Below are positions 26,377 to 34,282 of a stretch of 64,000 nt of DNA, piece by piece (the first letter of the stretch is position 1; every line of letters begins with the position of its first letter). Source of the DNA: Gluconacetobacter johannae (GTDB lineage Bacteria; Pseudomonadota; Alphaproteobacteria; Acetobacterales; Acetobacteraceae); assembly GCF_014174305.1 (NCBI RefSeq), contig NZ_JABEQH010000007.1:1-64000 (forward strand). The letters are read 5' to 3'. Both the position numbers and the translations under genes were made by a program. The notes beneath the pieces were generated by a model, which did not search any database, was not told where the DNA came from, and saw only the letters and a list, made by a program, of their open reading frames with translations.

Positions 26377-27366
26377 TCAGGCGAGGCCGGTAAAGAGGGA
26401 GGTGGACAGGTACCGCTCGGCGAACGAGGGCGCGATGACGACGATCGTCTTGCCCTTGTTTTCCGGGCGCTCGGCCAGCTTCAGGCCGGCATGCAGCGCC
26501 GCCCCCGACGAAATGCCGATCGGCACGCCGTCCAGCCGGGCGCAGCGCCGGGCGGCAGCGATCGCCTCGCGCTCGGACACCGTCAGCACGCCGTCCAGCG
26601 CGGCCAGATCCAGTGTCTGCGGGCAGAAGCCCGGACCGATGCCCTGGATACCGTGCGGCCCGGCCTCGTCGCCGTTCAGGATCGCGCTTTCGACCGGCTC
26701 CACCCCGTAGACCTCCAGCCCTTCCTTGCGGGGCTTCAGCGCGTGGGCGATGCCGCTGGCGGTGCCGCCGGTCCCCACGCCCGCCACCACGATGTCCACC
26801 GCGCCGTCGGTGTCCGTCCAGATCTCCTCGGCCGTCGTCGCGCCATGGATGGCGGGGTTGTCGGGGTTGTCGAACTGGCGCGGCATCCAGGAATTCGGCG
26901 TCTTCTTCAGGATGTCCTCGGCCCGGGCGATGGCCCCGGCCATGCCCAGCCGCGCCGGCGTCAGCTCCAGTTGCGCGTCCAGCAGGCGCAGCATCTTGCG
27001 CCGTTCCATCGACGCACCCTCGGGCATCGTCACGATCAGCCGATAGCCGCGCGCCACCGCGACAAAGGCCAGCGAAATGCCGGTATTGCCCGATGTCGGC
27101 TCGACCAGCACCGTCTTGCCCGGCGTGATCTCGCCCCGCCGTTCGGCGGCCAGCACCATCGCCGCCCCGATCCGGTCCTTCACCGACGCCAGCGGGTTGA
27201 AGAATTCCAGCTTCAGCAGGATGCGGCTGGCGACCTCATCCTCGCGGGTCAGGTGGGGCAGCGCCACCAGCGGCGTCCCCCCGACCGTCTCGACGATCGA
27301 CTCGTACACCCGCCCCCGGGGGGGTGCCAGACCCATCCGGCCGTCCGCCGCCACCGTTTTGTTCAT
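26377..27366 (-). CDS. cysK: Cysteine synthase A (O-acetylserine sulfhydrylase)
   Basis: A 329-residue PLP enzyme that makes cysteine from O-acetylserine and sulfide. The PLP lysine lies in NPLASVKDRIG (about residue 58). EPTSGNTGISLAFVA is the substrate loop, GTGGTASGI binds the PLP phosphate, and GISSGAA is near the C-terminus. The ATG at 27366 has a GAGGAGAG ribosome-binding site nine bases upstream. The longer frame up to 27420 would run through the promoter region. It is divergent from an Rrf2 regulator, which probably controls it. Confidence 0.95.
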   Translation of the reverse strand: MNKTVAADGRMGLAPPRGRVYESIVETVGGTPLVALPHLTREDEVASRILLKLEFFNPLASVKDRIGAAMVLAAERRGEITPGKTVLVEPTSGNTGISLAFVAVARGYRLIVTMPEGASMERRKMLRLLDAQLELTPARLGMAGAIARAEDILKKTPNSWMPRQFDNPDNPAIHGATTAEEIWTDTDGAVDIVVAGVGTGGTASGIAHALKPRKEGLEVYGVEPVESAILNGDEAGPHGIQGIGPGFCPQTLDLAALDGVLTVSEREAIAAARRCARLDGVPIGISSGAALHAGLKLAERPENKGKTIVVIAPSFAERYLSTSLFTGLA

Positions 27367-27521
27367 GTTCGCGTCTCTCCTCGAATCCCATGTCGTGAAT
27401 TTAATCGTAATCCCCGACATAATCCACCATCACACCAAACAGAAGCGTGGATCATCGCCGCCGATCCTGTTAGGTTTCGCCCGATCGTACGACGACAACA
27501 ACAGGACAAGGGGTCAGGGGC
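27367..27521. promoter_or_regulatory. Divergent cysK/Rrf2 control region
   Basis: A 155-base region with a local AT-rich core (27398-27445) between the two starts. On the cysK strand it holds two GGATTA hexamers 12 bases apart (27424-27407), a candidate operator. Promoter elements are not clear enough to assign. Confidence 0.4.
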
Positions 27522-27971
27522 ATGCTTCTTCGGCGTGACAGGGCGATGATTGCGGTGCTCATCATGCTGGACGTCGCGTTCCATGCCGGACGCAGCGGCA
27601 CGGTCAGCGCCGCCGACATCGCCGAGCGCGCGGGCCTGGCCCGACGCGGCATCGAACCCCTGCTCCAGACGCTGTCGCGCTCCAATCTTCTGGAAAGCGT
27701 GCGCGGACCGCGCGGCGGCTATCGCCTGGGCCGGCCCCGGCGCGACATCACCCTGGCCGACATTGTCGAGATCGCGACCGCCGACGATTCGTCATCCGAC
27801 GACGGGCCGGCCGGCGCGCTGTTCGCCCGCGTGGTCGAGCCCTGCTGGCAGAAGCTGGATGACGCGGTGGCCGTGCAGTGCCGGAAGCTCAGCCTGGACG
27901 ATCTGGTCCGGCGCGCCGAATCCAGCGGCATGCGCCGCCCGCTGGCCGAACCGATCTCCTTTTCGATCTGA
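27522..27971 (+). CDS. Rrf2-family transcriptional regulator
   Basis: A 149-residue winged-helix regulator. The N-terminal half has the Rrf2 DNA-binding layout: a start ending AMIAVLIMLDVA, SAADIAERAGLARRGIEPLLQTLSRSNLL as the recognition region, and the wing GPRGGYRLGRP. The three clustered cysteines that hold an Fe-S cluster in IscR are absent; only two scattered Cys remain (PCWQ and VQCR). It therefore more resembles CymR, which senses cysteine synthesis through CysK. Its place divergent from cysK supports that, as an inference. Confidence 0.9.
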   Translation: MLLRRDRAMIAVLIMLDVAFHAGRSGTVSAADIAERAGLARRGIEPLLQTLSRSNLLESVRGPRGGYRLGRPRRDITLADIVEIATADDSSSDDGPAGALFARVVEPCWQKLDDAVAVQCRKLSLDDLVRRAESSGMRRPLAEPISFSI

Positions 27972-28005
27972 CGTCCCGGCCCGACTGGACCGGGACCGTA
28001 GCGCA

Positions 28006-28572
28006 TCAATGCTTGGTCGTGGCCTTGCGGCGGCGCGCGGACGTCGCGGCCGGCTTGGCGGACGGCGCCGGGGCGGTGACGGCCGGCACCGGAACCACCA
28101 CGCCGGTGGCGTCCACGGTCGCGGTGACCGCCAGATAGTCGCGCGGCAGGCCCGCGCCACGGATCAGCGTCACCGTGAACCGATCCTGCCCGGCATAGGC
28201 CGTATTGGGCGTATAGGTCACATAAGTGTGATTATTGTAATTATAGATGAACGCCTTGCCGTGCTCCGGCGCGGGCGACACCCCGAACGAGGCGTAGGCC
28301 CGCTCGCCGGACTGCTGGACGAGAACGCCGCAATTGCCGTCGTCGCTGCGGACGGTCATCGTCGCGGTCATCTGGCCCGGCGACGCCGAGCGCACCGGCC
28401 CGACCTGGCACACCGCCGAACGCTTGAGGTAGCCGAACGGATTGGCGGGTCCCCCCGCCTGAGGCATCGGCTTGTTCACACACCCGGCCAGCAGGGCGCC
28501 TGCCGTGACCAGGATTGCAGAAGACAGTCGCACTCGCACTCGTCGGCTCCGCTCGTTCAATGTCGTCCGCAC
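28006..28572 (-). CDS. Conserved lipoprotein of unknown function
   Basis: A 188-residue predicted lipoprotein. After a basic leader the hydrophobic segment SAILVTAGALLAGC carries the lipobox LAGC (Cys about residue 31). The body is beta-rich, with FIYNYNNHTYVTYTPNTAYA and GQDRFTVTLI, a pattern like one Ig/cadherin-like domain. The tail is Pro/Ala then Arg/Lys-rich (SARRRKATTKH), perhaps binding cell wall or DNA. I do not recognise a named family. It converges with the Rrf2 gene. Confidence 0.7.
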   Translation of the reverse strand: MRTTLNERSRRVRVRLSSAILVTAGALLAGCVNKPMPQAGGPANPFGYLKRSAVCQVGPVRSASPGQMTATMTVRSDDGNCGVLVQQSGERAYASFGVSPAPEHGKAFIYNYNNHTYVTYTPNTAYAGQDRFTVTLIRGAGLPRDYLAVTATVDATGVVVPVPAVTAPAPSAKPAATSARRRKATTKH

Positions 28573-28761
28573 CCCGCCAGGGAGCGCGTCACCGGCATTC
28601 GCTCTAGAACAATGGCGGCCGGCACGAAAGGCCTAACCGCCGCCGCGTCCGCGCCCCCCCACCCAAATCCTTGCGAGTCGGCGACCGTCGCGATAGAAGC
28701 CGTGCCAGGCCCGGTCCGCCCCGCGGACGGCACGGGACGCGGGCCGGACGGCAGAATTCGG

Positions 28762-28789
28762 TTGCCAACGCCATGGGCAAGGTTATTCT
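28762..28789 (+). promoter_or_regulatory. Promoter-like pair for the four-cysteine protein gene
   Basis: TTGCCA (28762-28767) and TATTCT (28784-28789) with a 16-base spacer, about 100 bases ahead of the start codon, in the right direction. Confidence 0.45.
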
Positions 28790-28794
28790 TGCTA

Positions 28795-28810
28795 TTCTAG
28801 ATGCCTAGAA
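28795..28810. promoter_or_regulatory. Perfect dyad TTCTAG-ATGC-CTAGAA at the predicted transcription start
   Basis: A 6-bp perfect inverted repeat with a 4-base spacer placed 5-20 bases after the -10 element, a classic operator position. A second dyad, CACAT (28820-28824) and ATGTG (28832-28836), follows in the leader. Confidence 0.45.
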
Positions 28811-28888
28811 CGCCTGGTTCACATACCGGTTCATGTGGCAGGTCACGGGTCCGGTACTGCGTTTCGCTCGGTCTGGAGAATCCATACG

Positions 28889-29428
28889 ATGTCTTTCTCG
28901 ATTTGGCGCGTCGCCGTGGCTGGCCTGGCCCTTGCCGGCCTTGTGAACGGCGAGGCCGCATTCGCCGCCACGCAATGCACGTCCTCGCCCGCGCATGAGG
29001 CGTTCGACGTGCAGGGCCTCAAGAGCGAACTGATGGTCACCGCGCTGTCGTGCAACGTGCAGGACAAGTACAACGCCTTCGTCGGCAAGTTCCGCGCCAG
29101 GCTGCTCGCCGAGGAAAATACGCTGAATGCGTATTTCCACACGACCTACGGCCGCGCCGCCCAGCGCGAGCATGACGACTACATCACCCAGTTGGCCAAC
29201 GTGCAGTCCGAGCGCGGGCTGAAATCCGGCACCGCGTTCTGCGACCAGCGCGTCGCCATGTTCGACGAGGTCGCGGCCCTCGAATCGTCGGCCGACCTGT
29301 CCAGCTACGCCCAGGCCAAGGACATCATCCAGCCGGCCTCGTACGAAACCTGCGCCGCCCCCGAGCGCGTGCTCCGCACCGAGGTGCGGACCCGCTACCG
29401 TCACGCGCGCGCCGCCGCACGCAGCTGA
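28889..29428 (+). CDS. Secreted four-cysteine protein of unknown function
   Basis: A 179-residue protein with a signal peptide (SIWRVAVAGLALAGLVNG, cleavage near AAFA). The mature part is alpha-helical in character and holds four cysteines (in TQCTSS, LSCNV, AFCDQ and ETCAA), which could form two disulfides in the periplasm. It ends in Arg/Ala. The ATG at 28889 has a GGAGAA eight bases upstream; an earlier in-frame ATG at 28835 would spoil the signal peptide. I do not recognise the family. It stands alone with its own promoter and a strong terminator, so it may be well expressed. Confidence 0.8.
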   Translation: MSFSIWRVAVAGLALAGLVNGEAAFAATQCTSSPAHEAFDVQGLKSELMVTALSCNVQDKYNAFVGKFRARLLAEENTLNAYFHTTYGRAAQREHDDYITQLANVQSERGLKSGTAFCDQRVAMFDEVAALESSADLSSYAQAKDIIQPASYETCAAPERVLRTEVRTRYRHARAAARS

Positions 29429-29459
29429 AGGACCCCGGCGGGGGACCGAACGGCGCCAC

Positions 29460-29487
29460 GGCCGGGGCGGATGTCCCGGCCTTTTTT
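29460..29487 (+). terminator. Strong Rho-independent terminator
   Basis: GGCCGGG (29460-29466), an 8-base loop and CCCGGCC (29475-29481) form a perfect 7-bp GC stem followed at once by T6. It ends the transcript of the four-cysteine protein before parE. Confidence 0.9.
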
Positions 29488-29558
29488 CATGCGGCGGCCC
29501 CTCGCCCGGCCGGTCGCCCGCTTGACAGGCGGCGGGGTGGCGGAACAAAGAACAGGAC

Positions 29559-31604
29559 ATGAACGACGATCTCTTCTCCTCGTCCCGCCCCAAACGGGAC
29601 ACCCACGCCCGCCCGGCCGCGCCCCCGGCGTCGGCACCGGTACCGGCGCGGGGCAACGACGGCGGAGAGTACGACGCCAGTGCCATCGAGGTGCTGGAGG
29701 GGCTGGAACCCGTCCGCCGCCGTCCGGGCATGTATATCGGCGGCACGGACGAGGCGGCGTACCACCATCTGGCCGCCGAGATCCTGGACAACGCGATGGA
29801 CGAGGCCGTCGCCGGTCACGCCACCACCATCGACGTGACGCTGGAAGACGGCGACTGGCTGACGGTCCGCGACAACGGGCGCGGCATTCCCGTCGACCCG
29901 CATCCCAAGTTCAAGGACCGCTCGGCGCTCGAGGTCATCCTGACCACGCTGCATGCCGGCGGCAAATTCTCGGGCAAATCCTACGCCACCTCGGGCGGTC
30001 TGCACGGGGTGGGGTCGTCCGTGGTCAACGCCCTGGCCGCGCGCCTGGAAGTCGAGGTCGCCCGCGACCGCGCGGTCTGGCGGCAGGTCTACGAACGCGG
30101 CCACCCCGTCACCACGCTGGAAAAGATCGGCGCGACCCAGAACCGGCGCGGCACGCAGATCCGCTTCACCCCCGACCCGCAGATCTTCGGCCGGCTGCAT
30201 TTCTCGCCCGCGCGGCTCTATCGCCTGTGCCGGTCCAAGGCCTATCTGTTCCGTGGCGTCACCATCCGCTGGTCGTGCGACCCGGCGCTGGTCCGCGACA
30301 GCGACATCCCGGCCGAGGCGGTGCTGCATTTCCCCGGCGGCCTGGCCGACAGCCTGCGTGACGAACTGGGCGCATCGGCCGCGCTGCTGACCGAAATCTG
30401 GTCCGGCGACGCCGACCTGCCGACCGCGCCCGACGGCGCCTCCACCGGGCGGATCGAATGGGCGGTGGCGTTCCTCGAATCGGGGGCGGCCAGCCTGTCG
30501 TCCTATTGCAACACCATTCCCACCCCGCTGGGCGGCACGCACGAGAACGGGTTCCGCACCGCCCTGCTGAAGGGCTTTCGCGCCTGGGGCGAACAGCGGT
30601 CGAACAAGCGCGCGGCGGCGATCAACGCCGACGACGTGCTGGGCGCCGTCGCGGCCAAGCTGTCGGCCTTCATCCGCGACCCGCAGTTCCAGGGCCAGAC
30701 CAAGGAGAAGCTGACCTCGTCCGAGGCCAGCCGCCTGGTCGAGACCGCGCTGCGCGACCGGTTCGAACAATGGCTGGCCGGCCATCCGGCGCAGGCCGAC
30801 AATCTGCTGGCCTTCATCATCGAACGCGCCGAGGAACGGCTGCGCCGCAAGGACCTGAAGGACACCCCGCGCAAGAGCGCCACCCGCCGCCTGCGCCTGC
30901 CGGGCAAGCTGACAGACTGCACGCGCGAAAACGCCGCCGACACCGAGATCTTCCTGGTCGAGGGCGACTCGGCCGGCGGATCGGCCAAGCAGGCCCGCAA
31001 CCGCGAGACGCAGGCGGTGCTGCCCCTGCGCGGCAAGATCCTCAACGTCGCCAGCGCCTCGACCGAGAAGCTGCGCGCCAACCAGGAACTGCGCGACCTG
31101 GTCGAGGCCCTGGGCTGCGGCATCGGCGACCGGTTCGACGCCGCCCGCCTGCGCTACGGCCGGGTCATCATCATGACCGACGCCGACGTGGACGGCGCGC
31201 ATATCGCATCCCTGCTGATGACGTTCTTCTATCGCGAACTGCCGGACCTGATCCGTCGCGGGCATCTGTACCTGGCGCAGCCGCCCCTGTACCGACTGAC
31301 GCAGGGCGGCCGGACGGTCTACGCGATGGACGACCCCGACCGCGAACGGAAGCTGAAATCGGAATTCAAGCCCAATGCCCGCGTCGAGATCTCGCGCTTC
31401 AAGGGCCTGGGCGAGATGCCGCCGGGCGACCTGAAACAGACGACGATGGACCCCAAGCGCCGCACGCTGCTGCAGGTCGTCACCCCGCCCGAGGACCGCG
31501 CCCTGACCAGCGAGCGGGTCGAGCACCTGATGGGCCGCAAGGCGGAACTCCGCTTCCAGTTCATCCAGGACCACGCCCGTCTGGTCGATAATCTGGACGT
31601 CTGA
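29559..31604 (+). CDS. parE: DNA topoisomerase IV subunit B
   Basis: A 681-residue ATPase subunit of topoisomerase IV, which unlinks daughter chromosomes. The GHKL ATPase shows RRRPGMYIGGTDE, EILDNAMDEAVAG, RDNGRGIPVD and SGGLHGVGSSVVNALA. The Toprim part has FLVEGDSAGGSAKQ, LPLRGKILNV and MTDADVDGAHIASLL. The C-terminus ends in the usual ParE/GyrB block. The length and the absence of a GyrB insert favour ParE. An AGGA precedes the ATG. The gap to the next gene is about 80 bases. Confidence 0.93.
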   Translation: MNDDLFSSSRPKRDTHARPAAPPASAPVPARGNDGGEYDASAIEVLEGLEPVRRRPGMYIGGTDEAAYHHLAAEILDNAMDEAVAGHATTIDVTLEDGDWLTVRDNGRGIPVDPHPKFKDRSALEVILTTLHAGGKFSGKSYATSGGLHGVGSSVVNALAARLEVEVARDRAVWRQVYERGHPVTTLEKIGATQNRRGTQIRFTPDPQIFGRLHFSPARLYRLCRSKAYLFRGVTIRWSCDPALVRDSDIPAEAVLHFPGGLADSLRDELGASAALLTEIWSGDADLPTAPDGASTGRIEWAVAFLESGAASLSSYCNTIPTPLGGTHENGFRTALLKGFRAWGEQRSNKRAAAINADDVLGAVAAKLSAFIRDPQFQGQTKEKLTSSEASRLVETALRDRFEQWLAGHPAQADNLLAFIIERAEERLRRKDLKDTPRKSATRRLRLPGKLTDCTRENAADTEIFLVEGDSAGGSAKQARNRETQAVLPLRGKILNVASASTEKLRANQELRDLVEALGCGIGDRFDAARLRYGRVIIMTDADVDGAHIASLLMTFFYRELPDLIRRGHLYLAQPPLYRLTQGGRTVYAMDDPDRERKLKSEFKPNARVEISRFKGLGEMPPGDLKQTTMDPKRRTLLQVVTPPEDRALTSERVEHLMGRKAELRFQFIQDHARLVDNLDV

Positions 31605-31685
31605 TATCCCATCCCGTCCGGGCGCCCCCGCCGCCCGGCCGGTCCGCATCGTGCGGCGCATCCACCCCGGGGCCGCAGGACACCG

Positions 31686-32639
31686 ATGACCGCTTCCCCC
31701 CGCTCCTCCGCCCCTCATGGCGGCCCCGAACCCGATGGGCCGGGCGGCCGGCTGGTCGGCGTGCTTCTGGTCCTGGGCGGCATCATGTCGTTCCAGGTCG
31801 GCGGGTCCATGGCCAAGACGCTGTTTCCGCTGTTCGGGCCGCTGGGCACCGTCAGCCTGCGCCTGTGGGTCGCGGCGATCGTCCTGTGCCTCATCTCGCG
31901 GCCCTGGCGGGCGGCGCCCGACCGCGGCACCCTGCTGATCGTCGTCGGCTACGGCCTGTCGATCGGCCTGATGAACATGATGTTCTACCTGGCGCTGGAC
32001 CGGCTGCCGCTGGGCATCGCCGTGGCGGTCGAATTCCTGGGGCCGCTGACGCTGACCTTCCTCGGGTCGCGCCGCCCGCGGGACATGGTGCTGATCGCCG
32101 TCGTGGTGCTGGGCCTGGTGCTGCTGCTGCAACCGGGGTCGATGCTGGATCGCCACGGGATCGACCCGGTGGGCGTGCTGTACGGCATGCTGGGCGCCGT
32201 GGCGTGGGGAACCTACATCCTGGCCGGGGCACGCATCAGCCACCGCATCGACGCAGCCCACGGGGCGGCCATCGGCCTGGCGGCCGGGGCGCTGGCGGTG
32301 ACGCCGGTCTTCGTCCTGACCCTGCCGCGCGCCGCCGCCCACCCGCATGCGGCCCTGGTGGCCTGCGGGGTGGCTCTGCTGTCGTCGGCGCTGCCCTACA
32401 CGCTGGAAATGCTGGCGCTGAAACGGTTGCAGGCGCGGGAATTCGGCATCCTGACCAGCCTGGACCCGGCGGTGGCGGCCCTGGCCGGGCTGGTGCTGCT
32501 GGGCGAATATCTCAGCCCCGCGCAATGGGCGGGCATCCTGTGCATCGTCACCGCATCGGTGGGCGGCGTGCTGCTCCGCCGCCCCGAAACCTCCTCCGCC
32601 GCCGATCGGCTGGAGCAGGAGGCCATTCCCGAAATCTGA
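31686..32639 (+). CDS. EamA/RhtA-family exporter
   Basis: A 317-residue inner-membrane protein with about ten hydrophobic segments and the two EamA repeats. The segment MNMMFYLALDRLPLGIAV, then FLGPLTLTFL, matches the RhtA-type threonine/homoserine exporters. The second repeat ends with LAGLVLLGEYLSPAQWAGI. The cargo is likely an amino acid or small metabolite but is not proven. It is tail-to-tail with nuoM, 15 bases apart. Confidence 0.85.
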   Translation: MTASPRSSAPHGGPEPDGPGGRLVGVLLVLGGIMSFQVGGSMAKTLFPLFGPLGTVSLRLWVAAIVLCLISRPWRAAPDRGTLLIVVGYGLSIGLMNMMFYLALDRLPLGIAVAVEFLGPLTLTFLGSRRPRDMVLIAVVVLGLVLLLQPGSMLDRHGIDPVGVLYGMLGAVAWGTYILAGARISHRIDAAHGAAIGLAAGALAVTPVFVLTLPRAAAHPHAALVACGVALLSSALPYTLEMLALKRLQAREFGILTSLDPAVAALAGLVLLGEYLSPAQWAGILCIVTASVGGVLLRRPETSSAADRLEQEAIPEI

Positions 32640-32654
32640 CGGGCGTGGCGGGCC

Positions 32655-34166
32655 TCAGCCCGCCGCCGGCCGCACCGGGCTGGCGGCCGCGGCGGCGGCC
32701 TGCGGCGGCGCGACGGCGCTGACCACCGCCGGGTCGAACACCCGCAGGAAGCTGGCGGGGTGGATGCCCATCCACAGCGTGACGATGGCGCACGGCACCA
32801 GCACCGCCAGTTCCGGCCCCGTCAGGTCGCGCAGCATGGCGACGACGCCGTGCCCGGCGCCGCCGAACATCACCCGGCGATACAGCACCAGCATATAGAC
32901 CGCGCCCAGGATCATGCTGCTGCCGGCCAGGAACGCGACCCAGAACGAGACATGGATCGCGCCGACCATCACCAGCAGTTCGCCGACGAACGCCCCGGTG
33001 CCCGGCAGGCCGATATTGGCCATGACGAACAGCATCGCCAGCGTCGCCAGGACGGGCATCTTGTGGGCCACGCCCGAGAACGCCTCGATCGACCGGGTTT
33101 CCGCCCGCCACGACACGGCGGCGACGCAGAAGAACAGGGCCGCGATCACCACGCCATGCGACAGCATCTGGAAGATCGCGCCGTCGATTCCCTCGGGCGT
33201 CAGGGTGAACAGCCCGACCGCGATCACCCCCATGTGCGAGAACGAGGAATAGGCGATCACCCGCTTCATGTCCGTCTGCGCCAGCGCGATGATCGCGGCA
33301 TAGATCACCGCGATGACGCCCAGCGTCAGCACATAGGGCGCGAACAGCCGCGCCGCGTCGGGAAACATCAGGATGCCGAAGCGCAGCAGCCCATAGGCGC
33401 CGGCCTTGGACAGCACGCCCGACAGCATGGCCGACGCCGGCGTGGGCGCTTCGGTATAGGCATCGGGCAGCCAGGCATGCAGGGGGAACAGCGGCAGCTT
33501 CACCCCGAAGGCCAGCACGAAGCCCAGCAGCAGCCAGCATTGCATGGCCTGCGGGAAATTCGCATGCATCAGCACGGGAATGTCGGTGGTGCCGGTGGCA
33601 TTCCACATCGCCAACAATGCCAGCAGCATGAACAGCGACCCGCCGAAGGTGAACAGGAAGAACTGGATCGACGCCCAGATCCGCTTCGGCCCGCCCCACA
33701 CGCCGATCATCAGGCTGCCGGGGATCAGCGTCGCCTCGTAGAAGACGTAGAACAGCACCAGGTCCAGCGCCGAGAATAGGCCCACCAGGGTGGTTTCCAG
33801 CAGCAGGACCGCGACCATGTAGTCGCGCACCCGGTTCGTCACCAGCTTCCACCCGCCGATGATCGACAGCGGCGTCAGGAAGGTCGCCAGCAGCACGAAC
33901 AGGATGCTGATCCCGTCGACCCCGGCATGGTACGAAATCCCGAACGACGGCGCCCAGTCCAGCATCTGCACGAACTGGAAGCCCGGCTGATGCGGGTCGA
34001 ATTCGATCCACATCACCACCGACAGCGCGAAGACCAGCAGGCTGGTCCACAGCGCCACCCAGCGCGACGCGCCTTCGACGGCCTCCGTGGTGCCCCGCGT
34101 CAGCAGGATGACAAGCGCACCGCCGAGCGGCAGGTACGTGACGAGGGGAAGCAGGATGGGATGCAC
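32655..34166 (-). CDS. nuoM: Orphan NADH-quinone oxidoreductase chain M (NuoM-like)
   Basis: A 503-residue Mrp-antiporter-type proton-pumping subunit of complex I, with about 14 hydrophobic segments. Key charged residues are present: FYVFYEATLIP (the conserved Glu in helix 5) and FGVKLPLFPLHAWLPDAYTE with the helix 7 lysine, then LSGVLSKAGAYGLLRF. The C-terminal 25 residues are Ala/Pro-rich. The start is GTG (34166). No other nuo gene is adjacent; its neighbours are rhtA-like and mutL. It may be a second copy or a subunit moved out of the nuo operon. Confidence 0.92.
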   Translation of the reverse strand: MHPILLPLVTYLPLGGALVILLTRGTTEAVEGASRWVALWTSLLVFALSVVMWIEFDPHQPGFQFVQMLDWAPSFGISYHAGVDGISILFVLLATFLTPLSIIGGWKLVTNRVRDYMVAVLLLETTLVGLFSALDLVLFYVFYEATLIPGSLMIGVWGGPKRIWASIQFFLFTFGGSLFMLLALLAMWNATGTTDIPVLMHANFPQAMQCWLLLGFVLAFGVKLPLFPLHAWLPDAYTEAPTPASAMLSGVLSKAGAYGLLRFGILMFPDAARLFAPYVLTLGVIAVIYAAIIALAQTDMKRVIAYSSFSHMGVIAVGLFTLTPEGIDGAIFQMLSHGVVIAALFFCVAAVSWRAETRSIEAFSGVAHKMPVLATLAMLFVMANIGLPGTGAFVGELLVMVGAIHVSFWVAFLAGSSMILGAVYMLVLYRRVMFGGAGHGVVAMLRDLTGPELAVLVPCAIVTLWMGIHPASFLRVFDPAVVSAVAPPQAAAAAASPVRPAAG

Positions 34167-34282
34167 GTCGGTCTCATCGTCCGTGAATGATGCGCGAAGC
34201 CTATCCCCCTTCCGGCAGGGAGGCCACCCATCGGCCGCTCACGTTCCGCCGAGGTGGAACATTCGCCCTTGCTTTTCGCCCC

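Larger units (their letters stand above)
28573..28888. other. 316-base intergenic region
   Basis: It separates the divergent lipoprotein and the four-cysteine protein gene. The first two thirds are GC-rich with no feature seen. The last 130 bases hold a promoter-like pair, a perfect TTCTAG/CTAGAA dyad and a CACAT/ATGTG dyad, listed separately. Confidence 0.5.
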
